Shown piece after piece: positions 50,148 to 60,132 of a stretch of 64,000 bases of DNA. Below the pieces are notes generated by a model. It made no database searches, was not told the DNA's origin, and was given only the letters and a program-made list of their open reading frames with translations. The translations under genes and the position numbers were made by a program. The number at the start of each line of letters is the position of its first letter. Position 1 is the first letter of the stretch. The stretch comes from an uncultured Candidatus Nitrosopumilus sp. (GTDB taxonomy: Archaea; Thermoproteota; Nitrososphaeria; Nitrososphaerales; Nitrosopumilaceae), in assembly GCA_951812645.1 (NCBI GenBank), contig CATOSM010000001.1, forward strand, positions 1,797,825-1,861,824, given 5' to 3'.

Positions 50148-52173
50148 AGTTAGGCTAAATAATTTTGGAGTGTATCGAGATAGAAATGAATTTGATTTTA
50201 GAACTACTAAAGACAAACCCATTATTCTAATTGGAGGAACTAATGGTGCAGGAAAAACCACTCTTTTTGAATCTGTAATGCTCTGTCTATATGGACAAGA
50301 TTCCTTTGAGACTAGAACCAGTCAGAAACAATATCATCAAAAAATTTCTCGCTCAATACATCATATTTTAGGTACAAAAAGAGCAGCGGATGAGGCATCA
50401 ATTATTATAGAATTTCAATTTGCACATGCAGGAAAAGTATTTGAATACCAAGTAATGCGAATATGGCAAAACAATGAGGGAAGTATTGATGAAACACTAT
50501 CAATTAAAAAAAGAAAACTAGGAGAAGAAAAATTTTCCAAATTAGATTCATTAGAAGAATCAGAATGGCAGACATTCATTGATCAGATGCTTCCTAAAAG
50601 AATTACAAAATTATTCTTTTTTGATGGAGAAAAAATTCAAAACATTGGAGACTCTGGCGAAGAAGACAAATACATAAAATCATCATTTGATACCTTGCTG
50701 GGTCTTGATTTAATAAGACAACTAATTGATGATATCGGAATTAATGTTTTGAGAAATTCTGACGGAGAAACAAAGAAAATTTTAGATGAAATAGAAATAA
50801 AGAGTAAAGAGAAACAAGAGTCAGAAATAAAATTGGAAAGAATATTAGATAAACAAGCATCATTGAAATCACAAATTTTATCTTTGCAAAAAAAACTCGA
50901 TGTTCAAGAAGAACAATTCAAAAAACTAGGTGGAAATTTTGCCACAAAACGAGAAAGCATATATGAAAACAAAGCAAAGTTTGAGACAAAAATTGAAGAC
51001 ATTGAAAAACAAATGAGAGTATTGTGTAGCACCACTTTACCTTTTAGTCTAATTCCAAAACAAATGCAGGAACTAAAAGATCAGATTTTACTAGATCAGA
51101 AAAAAATTCAAGACAAATATGAAAAAGAGATTTTGGAGAAAAATTTCAAAGAAATAAATGCAAAATTGAATTCAAAAGAATTCATGTCTGATAAAGATTC
51201 AAAAATAAAAAATGCATTTACAAAAAATATTCAAGAAATATTTGAAAATAAACTAGAATCAATATCACAAATACTTGAATTATCATACAATTTTTCAACA
51301 CATGATATGGAGCAAATTATTGCAATGGTAGACAATGTTAATAATAATGCTGAAAAGCAAATAAAATCACTTGCAAAATCACACAATATTTTGATGAACT
51401 CCATTGAACTCAATAAAATTAGTCTTGAGAGTGCCCCCAAAGACGATGAAATCGGACCTATTTTCTCAGAATTGACTAAAACTAGTCGTGAAATAGGCGA
51501 ATTAGAAAACGAGCTCGATACATTACAAACACTGGAAGCTCAAGAAAAATCTCTAATCATGATCCTAAACTCTAAAATTCGGTCAAATCTAACTAAGAGA
51601 AATGCCGACAAAAGAAGACTTGCGGGACTGGAATTGGCTCCAAAAATTCAAGATGCACTAGAAGACTATACTCAGATTCTTAGAGAAAAGAAGCTCAAAC
51701 AATTAGAAGATTACATTTTAGAAGGGCTTGAAATGTTACTTCATAAAAAAGACTTTATTCAAAAAGTAATAATTGACAAGGAAACATTTGAGATCAAATT
51801 ATTCAAAGGAAATGATGATGAAATTACAAAAGACATGTTATCTAAAGGAGAACTGCAAATGTATTCTACTGCAATTGTTCGCGCACTAGCAAAAACCTCT
51901 GGCAGACCTTTACCATTTATGATAGACACTCCTCTTGCAAGACTAGATGAAGAGCATAGAAGTAGTCTAGTAGAGAATTTTTATCCAAATGCATCACATC
52001 AGACAATAATATTATCAACAGATTCCGAAATCAATTTTGAGCGATACAAACAACTGCTACCATACATTTCAAAATCATTTGTAATCCAGTATAACTCAAC
52101 CGATGGTAAGACCATAAGACATGAGAAATATTTCTTTGATAAAAAAGGAGAGCGTCTAATTGAAGTTCAGTAG
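50134..52173 (+). CDS. dndD: DndD, SMC-like ATPase of DNA phosphorothioation
   Basis: A 679-residue ATPase of the SMC/Rad50 type. Walker A GGTNGAGKTT at about 34-43 (LNNFGVYRDRNEF before it), the DndD hallmark KLFFFDGEKIQNIG near 165-178, a long coiled coil (about 210-520), then the ABC signature LSKGELQMYSTAIVRAL and Walker B PFMIDTPLARLDEEHR near 600. It supplies nicking or DNA-opening activity and ATP hydrolysis during sulfur incorporation. ATG start inside the end of dndC. Confidence 0.95.
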   Translation: MLLTKVRLNNFGVYRDRNEFDFRTTKDKPIILIGGTNGAGKTTLFESVMLCLYGQDSFETRTSQKQYHQKISRSIHHILGTKRAADEASIIIEFQFAHAGKVFEYQVMRIWQNNEGSIDETLSIKKRKLGEEKFSKLDSLEESEWQTFIDQMLPKRITKLFFFDGEKIQNIGDSGEEDKYIKSSFDTLLGLDLIRQLIDDIGINVLRNSDGETKKILDEIEIKSKEKQESEIKLERILDKQASLKSQILSLQKKLDVQEEQFKKLGGNFATKRESIYENKAKFETKIEDIEKQMRVLCSTTLPFSLIPKQMQELKDQILLDQKKIQDKYEKEILEKNFKEINAKLNSKEFMSDKDSKIKNAFTKNIQEIFENKLESISQILELSYNFSTHDMEQIIAMVDNVNNNAEKQIKSLAKSHNILMNSIELNKISLESAPKDDEIGPIFSELTKTSREIGELENELDTLQTLEAQEKSLIMILNSKIRSNLTKRNADKRRLAGLELAPKIQDALEDYTQILREKKLKQLEDYILEGLEMLLHKKDFIQKVIIDKETFEIKLFKGNDDEITKDMLSKGELQMYSTAIVRALAKTSGRPLPFMIDTPLARLDEEHRSSLVENFYPNASHQTIILSTDSEINFERYKQLLPYISKSFVIQYNSTDGKTIRHEKYFFDKKGERLIEVQ

Positions 52174-52534
52174 AGTCGTAACAAGCACTAGATCACAGAA
52201 AAATTTAGGAATTATGAGAATAAAGACAGGACTTACACCAAATATTCTACTTCGATTTGCATTTTGCATGTCATTAAATGATCCATCAATTCCAAATCCT
52301 GATGAATTCAATCAAGAAGGATCTGAATTGACACCTGCAGTTTTGTTTGAAGAGTACGAACAAATCTATCTAGCATTGATGTTGAACAGACTCAAAAAAG
52401 ACAAACTAGACCCAGAGATCTATTTGCATAAAATGACACGTGCACATTTGAATCGTGGAGTGATAACACTTTCCCCCCGAATCAATGATTTGTCGAATTT
52501 TTATGAACTAGTCAAAGAGGAGCGAAATGCCTGA
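52160..52534 (+). CDS. dndE: DndE, DNA phosphorothioation protein
   Basis: A 124-residue protein of the DndE family, which forms tetramers that bind nicked dsDNA. Features are SRVVTSTRSQKNLGIMRIKTG and LTPNILLRFAFCMSLND near the N-terminus, a Lys/Arg-rich surface, and IYLHKMTRAHLNRGV near the C-terminus. It overlaps dndD by 14 bp and the cysteine desulfurase gene by 8 bp. The start is in the dndD end; an ATG at 52214 is less likely because it would drop the basic N-terminus. Confidence 0.9.
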   Translation: MKFSRVVTSTRSQKNLGIMRIKTGLTPNILLRFAFCMSLNDPSIPNPDEFNQEGSELTPAVLFEEYEQIYLALMLNRLKKDKLDPEIYLHKMTRAHLNRGVITLSPRINDLSNFYELVKEERNA

Positions 52535-53690
52535 AATTTCTTATCCAATTTACCTAGATTCACATTCGACCACGCCTGTAGACCCACGTGTATTTGAAGA
52601 AATGAGACCATATTTTACAGAAAAATTTGGGAATGCATCCAGTCTTGATCATTCTTTTGGATATCATGCATCAGTTGCAGTACAACAATCTCGTGAAAAT
52701 ATTGCAAAATCAATAGGAGCAAGTATGGATGAGATTGTATTTACGTCAGGGGCTACAGAGTCAGATAATTTAGCTTTGATTGGAGTAATGAAGCGAAATA
52801 AAGACAAAAGAAAACACCTCATCACATCTCAAACAGAACATAAGGCAATACTAGATACTGCAAGACATTTAGAAGAAATAGGATACAAAGTAACTTATCT
52901 TCCAGTTGACGAATTTGGTCAAGTAAATCCTGAAGAATTAAAATCTGCAATAACAAACGATACAGTTCTAATTTCAATAATGTTTGCAAATAATGAGATC
53001 GGAACTATAGCTAATGTCGCAGAGATTGGAAAAATTGCTCATGAAAATAATGTATATTTTCATACTGATGCAGCACAAGCAGTAGGACATATTCCTATTG
53101 ATGTTAAGAAATTAAATATTGATTTGATGTCATTTTCGTCTCATAAAATTTATGGTCCAAAAGGAATAGGTGCACTTTATCTTCGAGGAATATCGCCAAG
53201 AGTAAAACTTGATCCTATTGTGTATGGAGGAGGGCAAGAGAAAGGAATGCGTTCTGGTACATTGAATGTTCCAGAAATTGTGGGATTTGCAAAAGCAATT
53301 GAGATTGCAAATAATGAGATGGAAACTGAGAACGTTAAATTTAAAATTTGGACAGACTCTATGATAAAAGAATTTTCCAAAAATGATGGAAAACAAAATG
53401 GGCATCCAACAAATAGATTAATGCATAATCTCAATGTTAGGTTTGATGGAATTGAAAGTAAGGCCATAATTAATTCAGTCTCAAAAAAACTAGCAATTTC
53501 AGCTGGGTCTGCATGTACAACTCAGGCAGTAGAACCATCCCATGTCTTGTTAGCATTGGGTTTAACTGAAGAACAAACTCATTCATCCATTAGAATCGGA
53601 TGCAGTAGATTCAATACGGATGAAGAAATTCAGATTGTAATTGATGAAATTCGTAAATGTGTAGAATCTTTAGCAAAAATTCAGATTTAA
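52527..53690 (+). CDS. dndA: DndA/IscS-like cysteine desulfurase
   Basis: A 387-residue PLP enzyme that takes sulfur from cysteine and hands it on to DndC. PLP Lys207 lies in SSHKIYGPKG, the pyridoxal site is YFHTDAAQ near 177-184, and the catalytic Cys330 is in SAGSACTTQAVEPSH. It overlaps dndE by 8 bp. In bacteria dndA is often separate or replaced by iscS; the archaeal order C-D-E-A is seen here, with B in front. Confidence 0.95.
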   Translation: MPEISYPIYLDSHSTTPVDPRVFEEMRPYFTEKFGNASSLDHSFGYHASVAVQQSRENIAKSIGASMDEIVFTSGATESDNLALIGVMKRNKDKRKHLITSQTEHKAILDTARHLEEIGYKVTYLPVDEFGQVNPEELKSAITNDTVLISIMFANNEIGTIANVAEIGKIAHENNVYFHTDAAQAVGHIPIDVKKLNIDLMSFSSHKIYGPKGIGALYLRGISPRVKLDPIVYGGGQEKGMRSGTLNVPEIVGFAKAIEIANNEMETENVKFKIWTDSMIKEFSKNDGKQNGHPTNRLMHNLNVRFDGIESKAIINSVSKKLAISAGSACTTQAVEPSHVLLALGLTEEQTHSSIRIGCSRFNTDEEIQIVIDEIRKCVESLAKIQI

Positions 53691-53808
53691 AATAATGAAA
53701 AAATTATGAATAGTTTATGAAAACATTATATATGACCACAAAAAGAGAGCAAACCTGACATCTAATACAACTATCAGTGAAAAAATTAAAAATAAAATAG
53801 ATAAATTA

Positions 53809-53961
53809 ATGCAAGATCCAAAAGAAAGAAAATTTCTCTATGAAATATTGGAAAGAGAATTAACGTATGGCGCACAAATAGAAGATCTTAAAGTAAAAAG
53901 AGAATTCAAATTAATTTTAGATCAGCATTTCCCATTTAAAGAGAATGAAAAAAATGGCTGA
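53809..53961 (+). CDS. Small protein between dndA and the second SMC ATPase
   Basis: A 50-residue charged helical protein from ATG 53809 (MQDPKERKFLYEILEREL, then KVKREFKLILDQHFPFKEN). The frame is open back to about 53750 (TISEKIKNKIDKLMQDP), but no ATG, GTG or TTG occurs there; a TATA-like ATTATATATG lies at about 53725-53734. It overlaps the next gene by 17 bp. No family recognised. It could be one of the small accessory parts of a Pbe-like module. Confidence 0.45.
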   Translation: MQDPKERKFLYEILERELTYGAQIEDLKVKREFKLILDQHFPFKENEKNG

Positions 53962-56203
53962 AGATATCAGATTAATCTCTATAGAATTAAACCATTACAG
54001 ACAGTATTACGGTGAACAGTATATTGATTTTTCATCAAGGGAAGAAGGGTTTACAACTTTACTTGGTAAAAATGGTGAAGGGAAATCAAACTTATTAAAT
54101 GCAATAAGTTGGTGTTTCTACAAAACTGAACCTCATGGAAAAAAACAGATGAACGTGGGAGTTCCAATATTCAATTTAAAATACATGAAAGAAGTGGAAA
54201 AAGGACACACAGCTAGATTGTCTGTGAAAATTTTATTGCAAAAAGGGAGGGAGCAATATCAAATTTCTCGAGTATTAACAGTACTAAAAGGAGAGTTAGA
54301 ATATGACGAATTATCTGATGGGACAAAAGTTATGCGTATTGCTACTTTTGCAGATGATAAAGTTCCATCAGGATGTGAAATTTTACCTGAGCAATCAAGT
54401 TTTGTAGTGAGTAAAAAAGGCGATCATGACTTTGATTTTCATGACGTGTCATCTCAAATTGATCCTGAAACAAAAATGAGAGAAATCTTACCTGAGGATC
54501 TATCTGTTTTTTATCTACTAGATGGGGAATTCTTAGAAGGATTTTGGAATAAACCTGAAAAAATTGAACAAGGAATCGAACAAATTTCTCAATTACATTT
54601 GCTAAAATCAACTATGGAACATATGCAAAAATTAAGTGTTCCATCAAAGGGACTTGGTAAAGATACAGATCACATTACAAAACAGATCCAGGTATTGAAA
54701 TGGTATGAACAATCAAAAGATGTAAACGGAAAAGATGCGTATTCAGATGAAATAAGATGGAAAGACAATCCCGAAGAAGATGATCAATTATATCATACAA
54801 CAGGAAAAGAACGAATCAATGATTTAAAACACGACATTTCTAAAATGGAAAATAGATTAAAAGCAATTTCACGTGAAATTGGAAATGTAAGCATAGGCAG
54901 TATCAAGGTACTCAAAGAAGAATACGACAACATCAGCAAGGAGTTTGATGATGCAAAAGACATAAGAAAAGATGCTGAAACTACATATCGTACAAGTTTA
55001 GTTAATGAAAGTCCATATTTGTTTTTGAAAGGAGCTATAGAAAAATCACTAAAAATAATAGAAAGCCACCAAAAAAAGGGAGATCTTCCAAATGAAACAA
55101 AAGAGACATTTACTAATGATCTTTTAGAACGTGGCACATGTATTTGCAATACGGATTTGACATCAAAAGTAGAAAACGGAAAAGAAACAAACAAAGCTAG
55201 AACATATGTTGAAGAAGCACGAAAGATTATTTCTGAGGATGTAGGATTAGATATTGCAGTAAAAATGAGGTATGAGTTTAGGCATAAAATAATTGATGAT
55301 TATAACACATTTTTAAAAACACAATTTGCCAGACCACGAGAAAATTTCAGTAAAATTGATACAAAATGTGATGATTTGAACACGAAATTAAAAGGGATTA
55401 GTTCAAAGATGGGGAATGCAGGAGATGGCAAAACAACAGAATTAATCAAAGAACAAGATTATCTTCTAGAATTAATCAAAGACGCTGAGGCACAAATTGT
55501 AAGAGAGCAATTAACTCTTACAAACAATCAAAAAACATTAGGAGATTTGAAAATTCAATTAGAAAAAACAATCACTAAAAATGAGGCGGCAAAGAAAATA
55601 AATCATGAAATAAAAATTTGGGATAAAATGGTAAAACATCTCAATGATATTTATGAAGAATTAAAAGAAGAAATCAGAATTGGAGTTCAAGAAAAAACTT
55701 GGGAGATATTCACTGAGTTACTAGACAATTCAGCAGAATTTGTCAAATTTAGAATAAATCCTGATTACACAGTAGTACTATTAGATCAATACAGTGGTAA
55801 CAAAATTATAGATATTTCTGCAGGACAAAGTTTGATACTCACACTTGCTTTTGTGGCAGCGCTTAGAGAACCTACTGGATACAAGTTTCCACTAGTGATT
55901 GATTCACCTTTAGGGAAGATAGATGGCAGTATAAGATATAACATTGGAAACAAAATACCAGATTATCTTCCTGATGATCAGATCATATTTTTAGCTACAG
56001 ATACAGAATATGTTGCAAGAATTCCATTGGATTCAGATGAACCAGAACGAGAAGTAATTCCATTTGGAACATTATTAGAGAGAAAAATTCCAGTAAAGTA
56101 TTTTAGAATTAAAAAAGGAATTGATGGAAATTCAACAATTTCTCCTGGCAAATTAGAATATAACAAAAATAAGGATGGATGGGAGGTAGTGCCTATTGTC
56201 TAA
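53945..56203 (+). CDS. Second SMC/Rad50-like ATPase of the Dnd-linked module
   Basis: A 752-residue ATPase distinct from DndD. Walker A GKNGEGKS at 41-48 after LNHYRQYYGEQYIDF, and FYLLDGEFLEGFWNKP near 195 in the place of the DndD FFDGE motif. Coiled coils follow (about 280-600), a CxC pair (GTCICNTDL) near 400 and a C-terminal ABC part with ISAGQSLILTLAFVAAL and Walker B FPLVIDSPLGKIDG near 650. It sits right after dndBCDEA on the same strand. Archaeal DndCDEA systems carry a PbeABCD immunity module; by position and size I infer this is its ATPase, but the exact Pbe letter is not known to me. Confidence 0.8.
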   Translation: MKKMAEDIRLISIELNHYRQYYGEQYIDFSSREEGFTTLLGKNGEGKSNLLNAISWCFYKTEPHGKKQMNVGVPIFNLKYMKEVEKGHTARLSVKILLQKGREQYQISRVLTVLKGELEYDELSDGTKVMRIATFADDKVPSGCEILPEQSSFVVSKKGDHDFDFHDVSSQIDPETKMREILPEDLSVFYLLDGEFLEGFWNKPEKIEQGIEQISQLHLLKSTMEHMQKLSVPSKGLGKDTDHITKQIQVLKWYEQSKDVNGKDAYSDEIRWKDNPEEDDQLYHTTGKERINDLKHDISKMENRLKAISREIGNVSIGSIKVLKEEYDNISKEFDDAKDIRKDAETTYRTSLVNESPYLFLKGAIEKSLKIIESHQKKGDLPNETKETFTNDLLERGTCICNTDLTSKVENGKETNKARTYVEEARKIISEDVGLDIAVKMRYEFRHKIIDDYNTFLKTQFARPRENFSKIDTKCDDLNTKLKGISSKMGNAGDGKTTELIKEQDYLLELIKDAEAQIVREQLTLTNNQKTLGDLKIQLEKTITKNEAAKKINHEIKIWDKMVKHLNDIYEELKEEIRIGVQEKTWEIFTELLDNSAEFVKFRINPDYTVVLLDQYSGNKIIDISAGQSLILTLAFVAALREPTGYKFPLVIDSPLGKIDGSIRYNIGNKIPDYLPDDQIIFLATDTEYVARIPLDSDEPEREVIPFGTLLERKIPVKYFRIKKGIDGNSTISPGKLEYNKNKDGWEVVPIV

Positions 56204-56648
56204 TGTAGAGATAGAATTTCCTTGGGTAAATTATGGTGCAAGTGATAAAGAACGAAAAACAAGAATGACAGAATTAATTACTCAAAACTGGTCTCCTTTC
56301 AACGGCTATGATATAGCTGCAGTCTTTATTTTTTGCATGTCTTATGCATGGGCTAAAGACAAAACACCAATTTCTCCACCCAAAGGTTCTGGGTCTATAC
56401 CTCCGTCTGCATTCAAAAAAGAAATGCGTGATTTAATGCGTGCATTAGCAATTGCAAAAACGGGAGATTTGGGAATCATTAAAAAATCTAGTGGCAATGG
56501 AGGATATGTTAGAATTTGTGAAGACTATGCATCCGCAGGTTTTGATGAAGTATACAATAGAATAAAAAACAGAGATAGTTCTATCTCTGCAGAAAATATT
56601 CTAAATGAAATATTAAATGAAGTAGAATCTAAAAGAGCAGAAAATTAA
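56196..56648 (+). CDS. Dnd-associated protein of unknown function
   Basis: A 150-residue soluble protein (FPWVNYGASDKERKTRMTEL, then YDIAAVFIFCMSYAWAKDKT and IPPSAFKKEMRDLMRALAIA). The TTG start overlaps the ATPase gene by 8 bp, so it is translated with it. No domain recognised. It is placed in the phosphorothioation-defence operon by context alone. Its stop overlaps that of the converging helicase by 4 bp. Confidence 0.6.
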   Translation: MSNVEIEFPWVNYGASDKERKTRMTELITQNWSPFNGYDIAAVFIFCMSYAWAKDKTPISPPKGSGSIPPSAFKKEMRDLMRALAIAKTGDLGIIKKSSGNGGYVRICEDYASAGFDEVYNRIKNRDSSISAENILNEILNEVESKRAEN

Positions 56649-58831
56649 GTAATACTTTCTATATAATCATCATCCAATATATCTAAATCAATATTGAATA
56701 TTCTTGCCGCATCTCGGATTCTATCTATTGCGTCGTTTTTATTTCTCGCAATTCTCGCAAATTCCTTATGTCGTAAAAGCTCTCTTGCAATCAATTTACG
56801 TTCATTTTTTGATATATCATCATCATGATTGGGTATTGGAGGAGTAACTATAATATCATAAATTGTTGCATGAGTTTTTCCAGTTTTTGAACTTTTTCTT
56901 AGTACTCTACCTCTTCGTTGAATGTATTGTTTTGGATTACCTGAACTTGCCATAAAAATCCCCGTTTTAACAGAAGGGATATCCACTCCTTCATCAAGAC
57001 ATTTTACAGCAGTTACACAATGAAAATGTTCATTTGCTAAATTATGCAGAATTCTGATTCGATCTTTTGTAGGATCCTCCCAAGTTACAGAATCACTAAC
57101 AATATGTCGTTCAGAAAGAATCTGTTTTACTCTTTCAAGTTGTCTTGGAGAATCAAATGGTTGTATTGATGAAGGATTATTGGTACAGTAAATCAGAGTT
57201 TGAGATAAATGATTTCCCAATGTGTCTAAAATTTCTCCCAATGCATGATACTTGTTTTCAGCATTTGCCACTAAATCTGCACGACGTAATTCAGGATTAT
57301 TGTCATCTTCTTTTTGAGGATATTTAGCCCTATTTCCTATTTTTCTAGCTATTTGTGCAGTCAAATTTTGATATTCATCCATTTCTTCAGAATTCAATGA
57401 GACATAATATTGAATATAGTCATAAGGACACAAGATATCTCTTGCAATAGATTCTTCTAAATCCAATGTAAAAACAACACCTCTAAAATAATCAGATATT
57501 ATTTGACTGCCATCAGGATCATAATGTCTTATTGGAGTAGCACTCAATCCTAATCTAAAATCATAATCTTCGAGTAAAGTGTCAAATGATGATTCAGTAG
57601 TTATATTATGTACCTCATCCACAATCAAAAATTTTTTTTGCGTTTTTAATTTTTAGAATTTTTTCTTTAAAATCATCAGAACCAAGTGTGTCATGAGTTG
57701 TAAAAATTATGAAATGATTTGTAATGTAATTTTTGTTCCTAGAAGTGGAATGTTAAAATCATTTAGAATTAATTCAAATTGCTTTCTCCAGTTTGAATAA
57801 TCACTATGACAAGTCACAGATGGAATGATTTGTAATTTTTCCTCCTCTTTTACCCCATGAGAATAATCCTTAATTTCCGCATTCCATTGCTCAACAAGAT
57901 GTTTTTGAGGACAGGCAATTATAGTAACAGACCTTTCATTTGATTTTTGTATTTCACGAATGCATCCAAAGGAAGTAAATGTTTTACCCGTACCTGTAGC
58001 CATGGCAAACATTCCTCGAAAATCATTATCAATCCAAGCATCTCTAGCATCTTTTTGATATGGAAATAATTCAAATTGGATTTTATTTTTTGATTTACGT
58101 GTAATTTCTTCTACTTTTTTTATAGTTTCTTGATATTCTTCAGTAGATTTTGGTCTAATTCTTAGAAGATGTTCTTCTACATCTTTTGGAATGGGATAAC
58201 AGATACTTTTTCTTCACTATCATTCCACAAATCATTGAATGTTATTTGATCATTGGCAATAGCATTAGCATGGGTCTGATCATTCCAACTACAAAATACT
58301 TTGAAATTTTCAACATTTTTACTCGAATCACTATCTGTTTCATTTACTGAGCCTGAAAAAGAAATTTTTTCACCGTTTCTATAGTGTATAATGCCAATTT
58401 TTTGATGATATAATCCAGGGCTTTCGTCTGGGACTGCTATTTTAATTTCAAGTTGCGGTACACCATCAATTTCATTTGTTAACATATATGCCATTAATTT
58501 TGCAAAATGTATTTTTAATTTATCAGGATCATTTTTCAAATCTTCAAGAAAAAATTCCTGAAAGAATACTTTCCCTAGCTTGAACACTTTGCTCAAAAAT
58601 TTTCTTATCCATTTGGGATAAATTGGGACTAGTGATCAATTCTATCCTGCCGTTGTTTTCTATAAATTCGAAAATCTCATTTGCGGCATTTGCAAATGAC
58701 GTTGATGAAAAGTATCCAGATAATCTTTGGTATTTTTCACAGTTTGAAAGTGCAGGCTTGTAAAAGTTTTCTATCAAATCATCTTTTGAGGAATTCCAGT
58801 CTAATTTGGGATTAAATGCTCGCTCTAACAT
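56645..58831 (-). pseudogene. PLD-nuclease/DEAD-box helicase of the defence module, with several frame breaks
   Basis: A gene of about 730 codons spread over several frames, read from 58831 down. First comes LIENFYKPALSNCEKYQRLSG, the N-terminal part of a PLD domain. It continues in another frame as PQLEIKIAVPDE, YHQKIGIIHYRNGEKISFSGS (HxK motif) and VFCSWND. Then QFELFPYQKDARDAWI (Q motif) and MATGTGKTFTSFG (Walker A), then IVDEVHN (DExH), GLSATPIRHYD, and YIQRRGRVLRKSSKTGKTH (motif VI). Frame breaks lie at a T6 run near 58555, near 58185, near 57720 and at an A8 run (plus strand T8, 57632-57639). Each domain is otherwise well conserved. If the breaks are real, the helicase is not made whole. 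Confidence 0.82.
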
Positions 58832-58976
58832 AATTTTTTCCTGTCAAGTTTGTTCAAATAACAGAACAAAGATTCATCATTCAATTCTTTTCATTCCTCC
58901 CTTTTCTGACCTAGTTGTTCTTTGTAAAATGAAGTTCTTGGTTTTTGTCTAACCCTAAAATTACAACATTTACAAA

Positions 58977-59165
58977 TCAACCAATAGAATCTTTTACTGC
59001 ATTTGAGCCATCTTTGCGGATATAACCATTATGATCTAGCCAAACGTCACATGTCTGACAACGGGCTTGATCTGATTCATATCTGCCAACTCTAAAAGGC
59101 TTTTTGATCCGGTAATCTTTACAAATACTCATACATACTCTCATTGGATTAGCTGGACTTATCAT
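58977..59165 (-). CDS. Small zinc-binding protein
   Basis: A 62-residue protein: CMSICKDYRIKKPFRVGRYE, then ARCQTCDVWLDHNGY, a CxxxC...CxxC zinc site. It is a shorter relative of the protein at 36837-37061 (same RY-x-Q-x-RCQxC pattern). Role unknown. It stands alone between the defence module and a decayed IS. Confidence 0.6.
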   Translation of the reverse strand: MISPANPMRVCMSICKDYRIKKPFRVGRYESDQARCQTCDVWLDHNGYIRKDGSNAVKDSIG

Positions 59166-59283
59166 GATACAAAAGATAGACAGAGATTGTTTTTACATGT
59201 TTAGAATAAGCGGCTTCCTAGAAATCATCAAGATTTTACCTAATTGCAGATCAAACTGATCATCAGGATCCATCAACAGTTAC

Positions 59284-60128
59284 ATGTTTCCATTCCATGA
59301 AATACAAATACCAACGCATGATGAATACAATGTGCCAGATTCTAAAAAAACGAATGTCCCATTGTTTTTGCACCACAAGTCAAAGCATGCATTTTCAGTA
59401 CATCGGCACATCATACTGCCAGTCCTTAGACAGCATGAGTCAGAAAGCTACGAATCGTCTGTTGAATGGCTGGACATGGCAACAGGGATTCCAATTTCAT
59501 TGAATCTAAAAACAATTCTGCATTTTACAGCATTGCAAAAGGCAGCTGAAAGATTAAGCGGTATTTTACTGCATGTTGCAATCGGCAGATTCATTGGAAT
59601 TGTTTTGCCAGATAAAATATTTGCAGGAGCAGATACGACAGGGTTTGAAACTAGACATACTGCACCATATTAACATACAGGTGCAATCTCGGGCATGCAT
59701 TTACAAAAATGTCCGCAGAATCAGATAAGAAATCGTAGCTGGTTTGTGCAGTTTGTGATACAACATCATGCAGCATCACATGACACCAAACATTTCCCAA
59801 AACCATTCTCACAAATGCTTGATGTGACTCCTATGAATACAATGGCATTAGACAAGGGAATGCTGAACAATCCACAAAATGATTGGAGATGAAAATGTAA
59901 TTTCTATGATTCCTACAAGAAACATAGTTGATACGATAGGTACGAATACGTGGAAGATATGGAAAACGGATGAAGAGACAGTTTGATGAATCATCATACC
60001 ATCAGAGAAACAAGACTGAAACAATATTTTCTGTAATCAAGAGAGGGTTCGGATCTGAGATCGAATCCTATAATTCCGCGAGAGAAAAGGAATTACTCTG
60101 TCGTGTGTTGGCTTGTAATTGTCACATA
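59284..60128 (+). pseudogene. Decayed IS4-like DDE transposase
   Basis: Open pieces in different frames: WLDMATGIPISLNLKTILHF...IFAGADTTGFETRHTAPY (59284-59673; the Asp-Thr-Thr-Gly-Phe is the first catalytic region), then CNLGHAFTKMSAES and SYEYNGIRQGNAE in shifted frames with stops, then ESSYHQRNKTETIFSVIKR and CRVLACNCHII at 60000-60128. This is the same transposase family as the remnant at 44.5-45.0 kb. No intact gene. Confidence 0.65.
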
Positions 60129-60132
60129 ATCA

